This document shows positions 40,179 through 51,863 of a stretch of 64,000 bases of DNA, piece after piece. Made by a program: the position numbers and the translations under genes. The number at the start of each line of letters is the position of its first letter. Within the stretch, counting starts at the first letter, position 1. The stretch is from NCBI GenBank assembly GCA_030374765.1, contig JARGXX010000004.1:868001-932000 (forward strand), written 5' to 3'. The notes below the pieces were generated by a model that saw only the letters and a list, made by a program, of their open reading frames with translations, searched no databases and was not told where the DNA came from. This stretch comes from Agarophyton chilense (Eukaryota; Rhodophyta; Florideophyceae; Gracilariales; Gracilariaceae).

Positions 40179-41748
40179 GCCGACAAATCGGCACTCGAAA
40201 AACCCCTTGAACCAATCAACCACAACCCTGGTCGGAAGTTTGTCGTCCAAATACCAGAACAGCTGCTGATTGTGAACAGAGCTTTCGAGGCAGCAAAACG
40301 CGGCTTTGCAATCGACTACGGAGAGATAGAGCTTATCCTAGGAAGTATAGCAGAAGACGCTCCCAATGGTTATAAGAAAAGACTACCGTCAGATGATACA
40401 CTTAGGCGATTACGCTAAAAATCAGGCAGCTTACGTTTCAAAACGCCGAAAATATTTACGCGGCAAGACTCGCTGTACAGTCATTTCGTCACGCGAAAAT
40501 TATGAAGGACATTCGGGGAGATCTGGAAGAGAAGCACCCCTGCATTTTATCAGATCCAAACCGCATTTAGGACTATGAAGAAACTAGAATACTGCCAGAG
40601 ATTCGGCGAAGGGTTAAATGCTTCTGTCCATCCGACAGCCACCGCAAAGAAACGCGACTCGCACCGAAAGAGAATGAAAAACATGTTATAGCAGAAATCG
40701 CTGTATCAGCCGCAAGACATGCAGCTATCTTGCTTATAATCATCGCCGGGAAGCGAAAAGTGTTGCATTGGCTTGAACCGTTACATCATATGATCTTTCA
40801 GAAAGAAGACGAAAGACCAAATTGGCTTACTAAGAAGCATTATTGCCTTAAGGACACAAGTATGTTGATGAGAAAGAAGCGGTCTGTGGAAATCAAGAAT
40901 ATGCAACTCGTTGTTGAGCCCATCTACAGTTTTATAAGAACATTTGTGGATCAGAAGAAGCCAGTTCTTCTCCTTCTGAATGGTAATAGCTCAAGAAATA
41001 TCATTGAATGGTTGAAAGTATGTGAAACGTTTAATGTTGAAGAAGTGAAGCTGTCTGAAAACGGAAATCATTTTTCGCAACCAAGTGATAAGGCCTACAA
41101 TAAGGCATTTCAGTTTTTAATCAGAAAGACGAGAGAATCTTTTATGCCTCAATGCCATATACCACACGCGAACGTTGCACTGAAAATTTAAAATAGGCAT
41201 AGCAAGATTCAATACATTCACTCCGGTAGTGGTCAGGAAGGCGTAAAAAATTGTCGAATTTGGTCGATGGACTCTCGATTTGTGAAGCCTTTCTCAACAG
41301 CCGATACTTCGCTTATTGCCCACCGTATGCTGAAGAGTGGATATGAAATTAATCATGGTACATTTGACCTTAGCACCGTGAGTTCGTACCGAAAACAACG
41401 CGCATGTAAGAGCATTGTTTTTCGTTTACATTCGCTCACATGTCCTGGTTGTCGGCCATCTCTTGTGCTTGCAGAGAAAGCTATACTGATTCATTAATTC
41501 GTAACGCATACTTTGTGAATCAGTTACTAATGAAGCACCTCGCTCCGGTTGGTAAAACATCGAAAACATCTGTTCCGAACAAGATGATTGGTACCGGAAA
41601 TGAAGCAGAACTCGCAAATGTAGGAAAGATGAAAGAGAAACTGGCGTTTATGAAACAGTCTCGACCCCCAAGAAAGTCACCGAATAAAAATAGAAAAGCT
41701 CAAAAGTGTGACACAGCGGGTGATAAGGAAAATTGTGGAGTTATGTGA
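40179..41748 (+). pseudogene. Pogo/Tigger-like transposase, main piece (DDE_1)
   Basis: Resumes the gene cut at 34890. Frames in this interval read RAFEAAKRGFAIDYGEIELI, then (40730-41191) a DDE_1-like core: VLLLLNGNSSRNIIEWLKVC corresponds to the usual D-G-H-S-S segment with Asp changed to Asn, followed by ENGNHFSQPSDKAYNKAF (third catalytic residue region with PSD). Several frameshifts and stops lie between pieces, and the C-terminal part is Lys-rich (41440-41748). The element was probably already inactive or lost activity after the Gypsy insertion. Terminal inverted repeats were not found. Confidence 0.62.
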
Positions 41749-44130
41749 TGTGAGCAAAGCACTTAGCGAATCAATGAAGTCATTGTAAATAAATAGACGA
41801 TCTGCTCATTGTTCAATGGGCACGCTTCCGCAGACGAGAAGAAAAAAAGCAGAATGTTCTACATACCTGTGACGGCAGTGACAACTCCGCCAAAGCGTTG
41901 GTTGCGCTTTCTGAGTGCGGCATTTTCGAAACCCGATGTGACCAATTCCTCTCAAATTTAGCCTTTCTGTGTAAATGAATACATGCAATAGCTCTGGTAT
42001 TGATTAGTTATGGTTGTTTTGAGCTGCGTAAGTGTAGACTTCTTTTATGATGTTAGGTGTTTCAAATTGCGCCGACGAGAAGGTTAGCCCTAATCACGTG
42101 GAAAAGGTCACCTTTGTCAAGCATTTTAATCTATCGTGAATGCTTTTCGTCTGTTCATGATTGAAAATACATCGAAAAGAGTAGCGAGACATCAGTCACT
42201 AGTGACTGTAAAGTTAATCATGGAGATTTCGTTCAGAATTCGGTGGGCGCCATGTTTGGATGCAACGCTGTGGGCCAGACTTACAGTAAACGTCGGCGTA
42301 AATAAGCCTTTTCCGTTACTGAATGGCCTATATAGATGAATGAGATAAAATCATTCCGATATTAACATCTTCTTTTTGATCTTCTTAAACCCACGAAACC
42401 AAAGATTTATGTCAGCAGCTACAAGGGGTCATACTCTCTGGCTTCAGGGCAGACACACCGGATGTGTAACGTTTTCTTCAGCCTTACTACTTCCGCGCTA
42501 ACCAGAAGAAGAAGTGTAAAACCCTTATAAGGCTTCCATAGGAGAGGTAATAACAAAAATATATGCGTTCGCTCCATACTAGAAGCTGGATTTTTGCAGG
42601 AATGAATACACGGCAGAACTAGTGGCCTCTTTACATTCACTGCTACATCCCAGATCGCCACCATATCTTTACGACCGTCACATGCTTTTCACTCTGTGAG
42701 GGCTTTCTAGACAGACCCAGCACCGTTGGTACACACAGACCATCTCCCGTCCACGCTGAGGGCGCCTAAACCGGCACATTGGGCTGACAGGTGGTGCTCC
42801 GTTCAGCAGTTAACGCCTCACTGGATCCCTGTACTGCGGAAAACACTTCATACGTTCTATAATGTATGGGGTTGCTCTAAAATAGGCAGTCGAATCACTG
42901 CACCCCAAATGGCAGACGATTCACTTTTTGATGAAGTTGGAGGGCTTTAAGCCAAAGGAAAATAATGTTTTTGGGTGTCAAATGTTGGTTAAGGTCATCC
43001 AAAGAAGAACTCGAAGACGTCAGTGCCCATTTTATGGAGATCTGGAACCTCCAAAATGAAGCTGAAACTCAATACTACTCGATAGCTACTACTATGTGCT
43101 AATAGGTTACTCCAACCGCTACTAGCAGCGTTTAAAGCAACACAATAACCAAAAATATATAAAAACTACATAATTTTCTTTCATGCGCCATTACGGCTTT
43201 CGACGCCAGCGATGGAATAGAAAGCGCAGACCCTGCTTCCTCCTTATACACATGTGTATCACCAATGCTGAAAGAATGTAGGCCTTCCGGTACACACCAA
43301 GTATGTCTGCTTTTGGGAACGCAATTACTGTACAAGGGCGCTGCCAGTTTTCTGGCCATGGATCGTAATTCGAAGAGCATCTTCACGAGTTGCGGACCAA
43401 ATGCCGAAACGATAAAAAAAAAGACAAGTTAATTGCACTGGCCTATCCCTGCCGCAAATATTTCAGGCCAGAAGGATAGTGACCCCACTGGGGCAGGCCC
43501 ATTTTGCTGACCTATCGCTTCACCGGTGCGCTAAAGACAACTTCGTGATAGAAGACGCCTACGACGACGTCTTTCACATCATCATCGAAGACATCCTCTA
43601 CCCATTAGATGAGGAAACTGTTGAGCCGCGCGCCCATAGTGCATGACTGCTCGGTTGTGGGCGTAATTTAAACTGTGACCATGCTGAGGGATACAAACGT
43701 CTCGTACGCGAATAACTTGCACCAAATGAAGCATTCTGGATGCACCTGAGTTCGACCGATTGAAATACTACAAAGTCGCAATACGGCATTCATAAGCTGT
43801 TGCTTGGTCTATGCTCGATTACGAGAAGTTACGAGAAGAATTACTTCATGTAAAGATTGGGACAGGAGATATTTAATTAGAAAGTACTGTATTTAGTGTA
43901 CACAGTAAGGTGCCATCACCAAATATTTTATTTGGTTTTATTTAGATAATTAGGTAGTGACACGCCACGTGTATGTCTTAATGTACAGTACTTTCTTTGC
44001 CACTTGGCATATTAAAGGGCACAAGGCCCAGAGGAGGACGGCGAAGGCCAACCAACAACCACCAACGAACCAAAACACCATCTTGGTGAGTCCTAAAAAT
44101 CCTAAAGTGGTTTACCACGAAGGGGCACCT
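41749..44130. other. Gene-free stretch
   Basis: No frame in these 2.4 kb shows a motif I recognise. The composition is mixed and many short frames occur on both strands. The sequence at about 44130-44145 (TAGTATCAGTTCTTA) resembles the initiator-Met primer-binding site of Copia elements (TGGTATCAGAGC) and could mark the start of the Copia remnant. Then 43870-44120 would be its 5' LTR. No second LTR copy was found. Confidence 0.4.
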
Positions 44131-44519
44131 ATAGTATCAGTTCTTAACCGTTCTGAGCTATAGCTCTTGTTCCGAGGATACCCTCGACTGTCGCGCTTTT
44201 ACCGCCCTTTTTCTACAGCTTTATGTGTGTATGTGTTCGTTGTTTTCTCTACTGTTTCCTGGTTATTTGTGTCGTCACAAGGGTTGTCGAGCCGATCTCG
44301 TGTGCATAACGTACCGCCGTATCTGGACATCCGCTTCGTAAATACACTTATTTCCCTCAATGTTCAGGCAGCTGCTTTCTGCACACTCTTCTTGTCTAAA
44401 AACCGTCGCTCGCAAGGCGACACCCGCTCTTCGCGGTTATTTCTGTGGATATTCACTGCACCGAGACCTCTACAGTCTTCAATGAAATACCACAGCACCA
44501 AGGCACAGACTCACGCAAG

Positions 44520-45440
44520 TTATTAACAGAGTGAAGGATGATTACAAGCTCGGAACTGTGGTGTAGGGACCTGGTAGTATTCAGTTCTACGGCCGGAAAG
44601 TCACTCAGAAAGAAGAATTTGGCATCAAAATACAAGGAGAAGACAAGCTGCAGTGCTTCCAGCTTCCAGTAATCAGGCGAGTGAGGCGTAAGGAGCCAGA
44701 AGACACAGTCACAACCATCGAACTAGCACGGTTCCGCTCCCTCAACAGCTCTGTTGCATGGCTTGAATTGCGGTTTCGCCATTTTCTGCACACGCTGCCA
44801 GTTTTTTTTACAGGAGTAGGGACCATTATTCTATGTCAAGGATCTTGAAACACAGGTTAATGTCTTCAAAAGTCTCAAGAAGAGAATCACTACAGTCAGC
44901 TACTGTAGACCCTTTTAACTGGAGCAATGTGCGCCATCGCTCCTTGTGTTTTCAGATGCAAGCCGCGCATCTGACTACGGGCAACTGGAATTATTTGTAA
45001 CTGGACTGTTGCTAGCTTAACTTCGCTAAGACTCTTTCTTTCATGTTATTTCATGGAGGTCGCACAATTCGTGGCTTCTAGTCAAATCAACTGGTCTAGC
45101 TGAGACTTTGGCGGCTGGTGAAGCCATTGACGACGGCAAGGTCTTCAAGGAAGCATACAACAAGCTACTAGAGATACCTTTCAGCCTCTGGGTCGTAGTT
45201 GATTCCAAAGATCTCTGTGAAACGTTATCTAAATTCCGTAATGCTACTATTCGAGCGGTTCGTGCTAACTTTAGTGTCATAAGGTATGAGTTTGAGACTA
45301 AGAAGATCGACCACATGTTGTGCGTACCTAGAAATTGTAACTACGCCGACCCAATGACCAAATTGAATAGCCCAGTAGCAACCTCATTGCAACTAATGAT
45401 GTTAAATGGAAGATCTCTATGTATTTGGCCAAGGCGCTGT
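44520..45440 (+). pseudogene. Ty1/Copia remnant: RT end and RNase H
   Basis: Plus-strand pieces in several frames: GPGSIQFYGRKVTQKEEFGI, then RFRSLNSSVAWLELRFRHF (end of RT and connection), VFSDASRASDYGQL (RNase H first Asp), FHVISWRSHNSWLLVKSTG, AETLAAGEAIDDGK (Glu), VVVDSKDLCETLSKF (Asp) and the end CNYADPMTKLNS, matching Copia's usual ADxLTK close. Stops and frameshifts break the frame. Gag, integrase and most of RT are not visible. This is the only Copia trace in the window. Confidence 0.75.
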
Positions 45441-45891
45441 TCACTGGCTTGGACAAATCTACCAGTGAATGAATCTACAAAAAGAAATCCGTGTGGCAGG
45501 TTGTGAAAACCGATGAGCATTTTAATGGTATAGTATATTGTATCGATAATGATCGTATGCAACTCTAAGAAACTACACGCTCGATATATCTGTAGTATAG
45601 TGTTTCACAGATGTTGCCATAATTAGAAATGCCGGGGGATTTGCGGTCTACAGTTCACTAACATCGCAAAGTTTGGGATTTCTCGTGTATATTCATGTAC
45701 GCACCCTTCGCCATGCATTCGCCGTTAACCCCCTCATGGGAAGGCTTGGCAGTGGGGGCAACGCCATGGCCGGATGTAGCGGCTCCAGGTGTTGTCACGA
45801 ATGGATGGTTAGAGTGACAACGTGACGCAGTGTGACTACTCTGCGCTGACCTCCCGGGCAAGCGATTGGACCCCACCGCGTTAGCATTGCT

Positions 45892-48800
45892 GTGCGCCCA
45901 AGGCCACGCGCCATTGCAATCTCGTGGACCGGTAGAACAATGTACGCCCTTGAGCCTCCGGAACGAAAGGCAAAGCGACATTATCATCACATACCCGTCG
46001 TTTCTACCAAGTCCTTGGATGCACCCTCCAACGGGCAGTCGGTACCCTGCCCAATGGAGTGCAAAAATTGCGGTAGGGTGTACCGACGCGTCAGCAACTT
46101 CCGCAATCACAGCCTAAAATGCAGCGAACCACTCTTAGAAACCGGGTACTTATAGTCATCTAATGCATTTGCCCGATCAGATGAAAACGGCCACGATGAT
46201 ACATTCGTAAAAGACAACGACCTACTGCTTGCCGATAGAGCACAATGTGAAGAACAACATGCCGAACAAGATGCTCATGACGCCAGTCCAGATGCACAAA
46301 TATCTCAGTCGAAGGAGTCGAGCGAAGACTCGCTCCCACCCGAAGTCCAGAACTCGAATGCGCAAGCATGCAATACCGTAGACCTAGAAGAGTTTGCAAT
46401 ACATTCAAGATCGGAAGAATCGCATCTTGTACAGTGCGAAACAGAGCGGTATACCGAAAGCCAAACACGCGATCTACTCGTAACTGAGCAGCAGTATAAG
46501 GCTGCAATGTTTATTCTCACGTTTGGTCCCTGCAACATCGGGCTCTATGGATCTATGACCACAGAATATTTGAATTCCCTTCCTCACGAGAGAGAAGTTC
46601 CACAAAAGTGGAAGACGGCGAAAGCCTTTCGGGAGGATCATTTTGCACGGCAACAGCAACTACATCCCCAGAACAGCCGCTGGCGCAAGCATAAAAATCT
46701 GCCTCCTCGACCAGAGGTACCGGTGGATATTGCCCTTGTTCGTTTTCTGCCGGACGCTATTTGTAGCGTCGTCAGGGCTTCTAACGCTCTCAAACTTTCT
46801 GATCTTGACTGGGATAGAGACCTCACACTCTGCTACGGTCCTGTCTTCAATGTAGCTGGACAAAGAGTGGTTTATGACTTTCAAACAGCCGACGATCTGA
46901 TATTCTTGGAACGGGCCATACTCGAGAAGGCCCGCACTCCGGGATTGAGAGTAGCGGCTCTACAACTATTCATAGACAAGGAAAATGTTACATGTTTGAA
47001 CAAACGGTCGATGTATCCAATTGTGCTCTACCTCCTCTGCTTTTCGCGTCGTGTCCGGCGCCGACTGGCAATCAACGTTGGAATGATTCCCGTTGTTTCG
47101 GGACTTGGAAGGGACGGCCGGAAGATGCCGAAGGAGCTAACAAGATTAGCACTGGCCACTACTATCCAACAGACGCTCGAAAGCCTTCTCAGTCCTCTTG
47201 AGCCGAACTTGAAGATCGAAGTGCACTTTCCTGGATCTGGAAAACAGATCATTACCCCAGTGCTTTTCTCTATCGTTGCAGATCTCCCCGAGGTCGCTGT
47301 TATCCTCGGTATGAAGTACGGGTTACGGACAATTTACCCTTGCTTCCGTTGTTTCGTCCCTCGAGAATCCATGAGTCAACTCGAATGCGCCTTTCAGCTC
47401 AAGACATCTACGTTCTTACGGAAAGTGCACGATGCACTCCCGACGCAGCGTACGAATACCGCGCGTCAGGAATTACTGAAGAAGTACAGTTTGAGGGTGC
47501 CGGCGTCGCCGTTGCTGCAAAGACAGGAAATGAACTTCGATGTGCCGCGGCAAGACGCTGCGGGCGGACGCCGTGGAGTTGTTCAAAGCAACAAGTTCGG
47601 TCTTCACGCGCTCTGCAGATTTGAAAGCTTGCATAACTTCGACCTTGGCATAACGGCAGACATATTACACGGCATCGAAAAGTACTTCGCTCACCGTCTC
47701 GGTGCGTCCGATGCTGTAAAGATTGTGGCCATGGCGAACAAGCATCAAAGCTACCTCCCAAGTTGTGCCGAAAGCTCTATGTTCCGCTTTCCAGCCAAGG
47801 AACGATCATCGCCGAGAGTCATGCCAACATGACGGCTCAGCAATACAAGTCCTCACTGTGCGTGCTGCCGTTCATTCTCATTCGAGCTTGTAAGGGCGTT
47901 ACCACCAACAGCACACCTGAAGTCATGTTCCATCTCCTGGAATGCATTCTCTCTTACATAGAGCTTCACCACTATTGCCGACGTATCAATCACGTCTCAT
48001 ATTTCTTGTACGCCAGAGTGGAACAAGACGTGAGGGCTCTCACGAATATGTTCTACAACACGTACAAAGTATCTATTGGGGCGGCTCAAAGAGGCCGGGT
48101 TTCCAATAGCGACGGCAGCAATGAAGACGCTCTTGGGACGATGATGGCTCATCAGCTCTACGCTCACATTGCGAGGGACATCAAGAGCGGTGGGCTGCTG
48201 AGTAATTATGATGCGCAGGTTGGTGAATCTAATCACGTCCAAACACGAGCTCACTACAACAGAACCTCAAAAAGATTGGAAGCTGAGGAAAGCGTAGCAA
48301 TCCGATCGACAACCCGAGAACTCGGCGTACAGGCCTCAATGTACCCAATTAGGTCTGCCTCGAGCCGCGAAACAGGCGAACGCCTCATTTCAGGCAGACG
48401 AACACGATCGCAGCGACAGGAAGAAAACTCAGACGACAACCCATTCCTTCCCGTGACCAAAAGAGTGAAGCTTAAGGTGCAAACAGTCAATGAAGCACTT
48501 CTAGACGGAATGTGTGCCGCATCCTTCACTTCATTGCTGAAAAAAACGTATCCAGGGGAAGATCCCGGGTCCTTTCGTTCCTTGGTACGAAAGTTGAAAA
48601 TCAAGCAGAGCGTTCGAGTTCCCGCCCACTTTCTATGGATGCCTGCATCCGGCGAAGGATCTAGTGTGCCGAACGCGCCTCCCGAGCAGGTGAGAAGAAT
48701 TATTCGCTCATCCCCGTCTTTCTACAACAGTCTTCCACAGCATGACTTCATCGAGATCAAGACTGGTGGCGAGCATGCTCTCGGCCAAGTGCGCGTCATC

Positions 48801-49265
48801 TTCTTCCATCCCTTCGACGCCCGGTCTTTGCAGGAAAAGAATTCAATTTGGCTTCTGATCAGACTGCTGACGAAGTCAACTGCGAGTATTACAAATAATC
48901 TGAATGACATCGAAGAAACATTGCAGCATGCCACCGATGAACTACTTGAGCGATACGGCTGTCATCGCTTGCGATGGGCGCAAAATTCTGAAGGCAGCTT
49001 TGTGCACACTGTCATCCCTGTTCATGACGTCGTTCGGCCGGTTTCGATCGTGCCAGACTTCCGACATACGAGCACAAATCTTGAAGTCGTAAATGACCTC
49101 TCAAGAAGATCGTCGGTCAGGGGTGAGATCGAGCAGGGACAAGCCTCTTCGCCATCTGGCCATAACGAAAGAAGAGATGTTGGAAGGCTTGCCCCAGGGC
49201 CCGAAAAACAGCGAGCAGCGTTCTTTTACAACAACTTCTTATCCTGGACATCGCCGTCGACCTGA
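45892..49265 (+). pseudogene. Zinc-finger transposase, Plavaka/CACTA-like
   Basis: A nearly continuous frame. Part one (45892-46155) ends with a zinc finger (CKNCGRVYRRVSNFRNHSLKC) and a TAG at 46153. The same frame then runs open from 46156 to 47832 through an acidic linker into the transposase: LRVAALQLFIDKENVTCLNK, INVGMIPVVSGLGRDGRKMP, then ILGMKYGLRTIYPCFRCFVP (CxxC), and ESLHNFDLGITADILHGIEK. One frameshift near 47763-47820 moves to the frame ending at 49265 (TAQQYKSSLCVLPFILIRAC, then a basic linker and Ser-rich tail). The order of N-terminal zinc finger, DDE-like core and CxxC fits Plavaka-type transposases of the EnSpm/CACTA group, described in fungi. The family call is from pattern memory. 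One stop and one shift make it inactive. Confidence 0.6.
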
Positions 49266-49516
49266 GAGACGAGTAGAGCTGTCGTGTAGTTGCTTTGCAC
49301 AATAGTACATAAATAGAAGTATTAAAATCCCCATCCTTTCGCTTCAGCAACTGTGATAAAAGGTGTACCTCACGGTTTTGTTCTAGTCTCTCCCCAGAAA
49401 AACACCAGAGCCCTTCTGTTGAACGATATTTCGAATAGCTATGCTTCCGCAGAGAGATAACCTCCAGTTACCTTCTAATCTTTCTCAACTGCCCCCTTCG
49501 TGCTCAATAGGAAAGC
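49266..49516. other. Spacer between transposase and second frame
   Basis: A short intergenic stretch, no gene. ATTAAA-like and AATAAA-like polyadenylation sequences were not clearly seen. Confidence 0.35.
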
Positions 49517-49973
49517 GTGGCGTCCTCCGACATGGTGCCCGTGTTTCGGAGCGCAACGGTGGCATTCGAAATACACCCCGAGTTTCTCAGGCTGTCTCCC
49601 ATCGTCATACGGGGGCTTCCGTGGAGCGAGACTGCAGAGCGGCCTAATTATCAAGCACGCATCGCATTTATGCATCCTCCTCCAGTTCCTTCTCTTCCAG
49701 AATCATTTATTCCCGCAAACGACGATAATGGAGTGACTGCGTACAGATCAACGACGTACTTGGGTTTGCAGAGACCCGGAACCTTCAATATTGATGCTTC
49801 ACAGGGGCGACTGGCTCAGAGACAAACGGCTGAACAGGTCGGAATGCTCCCATCATCACGCCAAGAGCAGAGGGGGACTACGATTCCTGGAATGGGTATC
49901 GGTGTTCATCAAGAACTGCCCACAAGACAGGAAATACCGGCAAATCTGTCCAGCAGTAGCCTCGCAAGGATGG
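49517..49973 (+). pseudogene. Second frame of the cluster, 5' part (unknown), cut by Gypsy insertion
   Basis: Begins at ATG 49517 and encodes 152 residues up to the LTR (FRSATVAFEIHPEFLRLSPI near the start, Pro/Gln/Arg-rich later). If the element 49974-58964 (including one 5-bp duplication, 8991 bp, divisible by three) is removed, the frame continues through 58965-59128, giving a protein of about 206 residues. The continuation is open and of the same Asp/Arg/Pro-rich style, which argues that this was a real gene when the element landed. No domain recognised. Confidence 0.6.
49969..49973. repeat. Target-site duplication GATGG (left copy)
   Basis: Precedes the LTR TG at 49974. The right copy at 58960-58964 reads GAGGG, one base different. 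The in-frame rejoining of the interrupted gene supports this boundary. Confidence 0.7.
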
Positions 49974-50638
49974 TGTACTATCCGCTCTGACTGAAAGAGC
50001 AGACACCTGCGACAGCGTTCGGACTGCCGATGGGTCGCATGCGGCGAAGTAAAAGGGGTGGTAGAGCTACAAAACCAGCGAGCTGGAAGTGGGGTGTAAG
50101 GCCACTACTCGCCAGCGAGGGTGAACAGTTAAACTGTAAAACGTTGGTGGGACGTAGGTACGAGACGACTCGGGAAGTGGTTGGGGGCTGACTATCTATT
50201 ATAGCTCGTCTGGATCTCCGGTTAAGTAATCCTAAGCGAGGAACAGAATAGTCATGATGCCCATGTTGTCTCCTTTACTTGGAGGCGGCGCTCCCCTCTG
50301 GTACACTATATACTGTGTGCCAGGGTGAGTGCCCAAATAAATATGTAAATAATACCCAGTGGTCAGCCACTTAGCCAAACCACTGTATGGGTACGGTCCC
50401 TAATGGAAGTCTAGCTACAAAGGGTAGTAAAACCAGCCACGGGGATCGCCACTACATGCGCCGTTGCAAGCCACTCCACTCGTGATGCCACGTGTTCCAC
50501 TAATGTACCCTGCCTCCTGGCATCCTACGCGGTGTGTCGCTTCTTATCCTAGCACTGACCAGGCCACTCAGTAATGAGTTCCAAACGCGACTTTGCGACA
50601 AAGAAACCATCGGAACGCCGAAGTAGTAGAATACTACA
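49974..50638 (-). repeat. 3' LTR of 9-kb Gypsy element
   Basis: A 665-bp LTR starting TGTACTATCC and ending ATACTACA on the plus strand. It matches 58295-58959 at the same length with about 15-18 substitutions by eye (2-3%), many of them in the first 40 bases. Confidence 0.9.
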
Positions 50639-51147
50639 TACCACCTTCGCTAAGCGCGAACCGTATCGGGCGCAAGACAGGTGCACCACATGTGCGACAA
50701 CCGGCGTTCCGGGTACTCATCGTTCTCACGACTTCTTTTAGCACACCCATTCCTCTGGTGTTCGGGCGCCAGCCGCCTTTTCACATCCTGCGATGAACGG
50801 CAATGGTCACAGCCCGTCAAACTTGACGGCTAAGTCGTGCCTTCAGGGTTCCTTCAGCCAGTGTGGCTTCAGCAAGCAGTCCACTGCATCATACGGTGGC
50901 TGCCGATCTTGGAAAATGCCACACCCGAGCCACAAAGCAATACCAATGCTACCGGTTGTTCCGAGCCTAATGAGTCCCTGACTTCTCTTCTCGCTTCTCG
51001 AGTTCTTCAATTCTTCTTCTCGCTTCTCGAGTTTGTCATAGGTGATAATCAGTAAATGTCCTTTGCATGCGTGTCGTCACGTTTCCTCTTCATGATTTCT
51101 TGTTTTCTTCTTGCCTTTCGAGTTTTAACTACCTTTGTAGCCCATAC
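50639..51147. other. Non-coding 3' region of 9-kb Gypsy element
   Basis: Between 3' LTR and chromodomain. It contains a direct repeat of TTCTCGCTTCTCGAGTT at about 50990-51008 and 51018-51036. Unlike the inner element at the left, there is no long antisense frame here (longest about 70 codons). Confidence 0.5.
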
Positions 51148-51534
51148 TTAGAAATGGGATGTGCCCATGAGCCGGACTATCGAGAAGTCGATCTCCCTGG
51201 GGAGTAGTAATCGCATGCGTCGATGATATCGCACGAGTTGCGAACGGGGGATATGAGCTATAGGTTCCCACGTATCCGCTTCCGGAGGAAAACCGTACCA
51301 ACGGATTCGATACAGTAATCCTCTAGTATCTTCATGCTCGCCATGTTCACATATGCGATCCATAACATATTCCTGGGCGTTTCCCAATGCTTCCTCTGTT
51401 GGCGCGAGACTCCTGTTAACAGGTTTGAAATGCCTTAGGGCTGACACAAGCGTCTCTGTGTTAGCAGTCTCCGCGTCGCAAAGCGTTCGCTCGTCGACTA
51501 ACTGTCGTTCTGCCCGCAGGGACAGTGTACTCAT
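51148..51534 (-). pseudogene. Chromodomain end of 9-kb Gypsy pol
   Basis: The minus-strand frame has a clear chromodomain-like segment (EYVMDRICEHGEHEDTRGLL, then YRIRWYGFPPEADTWEPI). The pol frame ends at 51864 in a different frame, and 51535-51863 carries no long frame, so the chromodomain is detached from integrase by a shift or deletion in this copy. In intact relatives it would be the C-terminus of the integrase. Confidence 0.75.
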
Positions 51535-51863
51535 TCCTTGAGAACCTTTCTAAGATAAAGAGCTATCCTGTTTTCCAGGTTCCATAGAAGCGTACTTCTT
51601 GCTACTTCTCAATTCCATTCGTGGTTGAACTTCCTTCGGTTTATCCGATTCTGACCGCTGTTCGGTGGATGATGGTGCTTGCACCACGGCAGGAGGCGAT
51701 ACCTCTTCTTCTTCCTGCCCACGCGGGATGGGAGCCGATATGGCGGAACAGCGAGTGGCGCTTCACCTGACGGTTCAGCCTGAAGCAGCAAAGGCGCGTT
51801 TTCGCGTGCACTCGTTTCCAAGCCCTTGGGGCCAAATTCCAAAACATCTTTCCTGCTTTCAGG

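Noticed and set aside
47408-48604. Minus-strand frames inside the zinc-finger transposase
   Set aside because: They are shadows of the plus-strand coding sequence.
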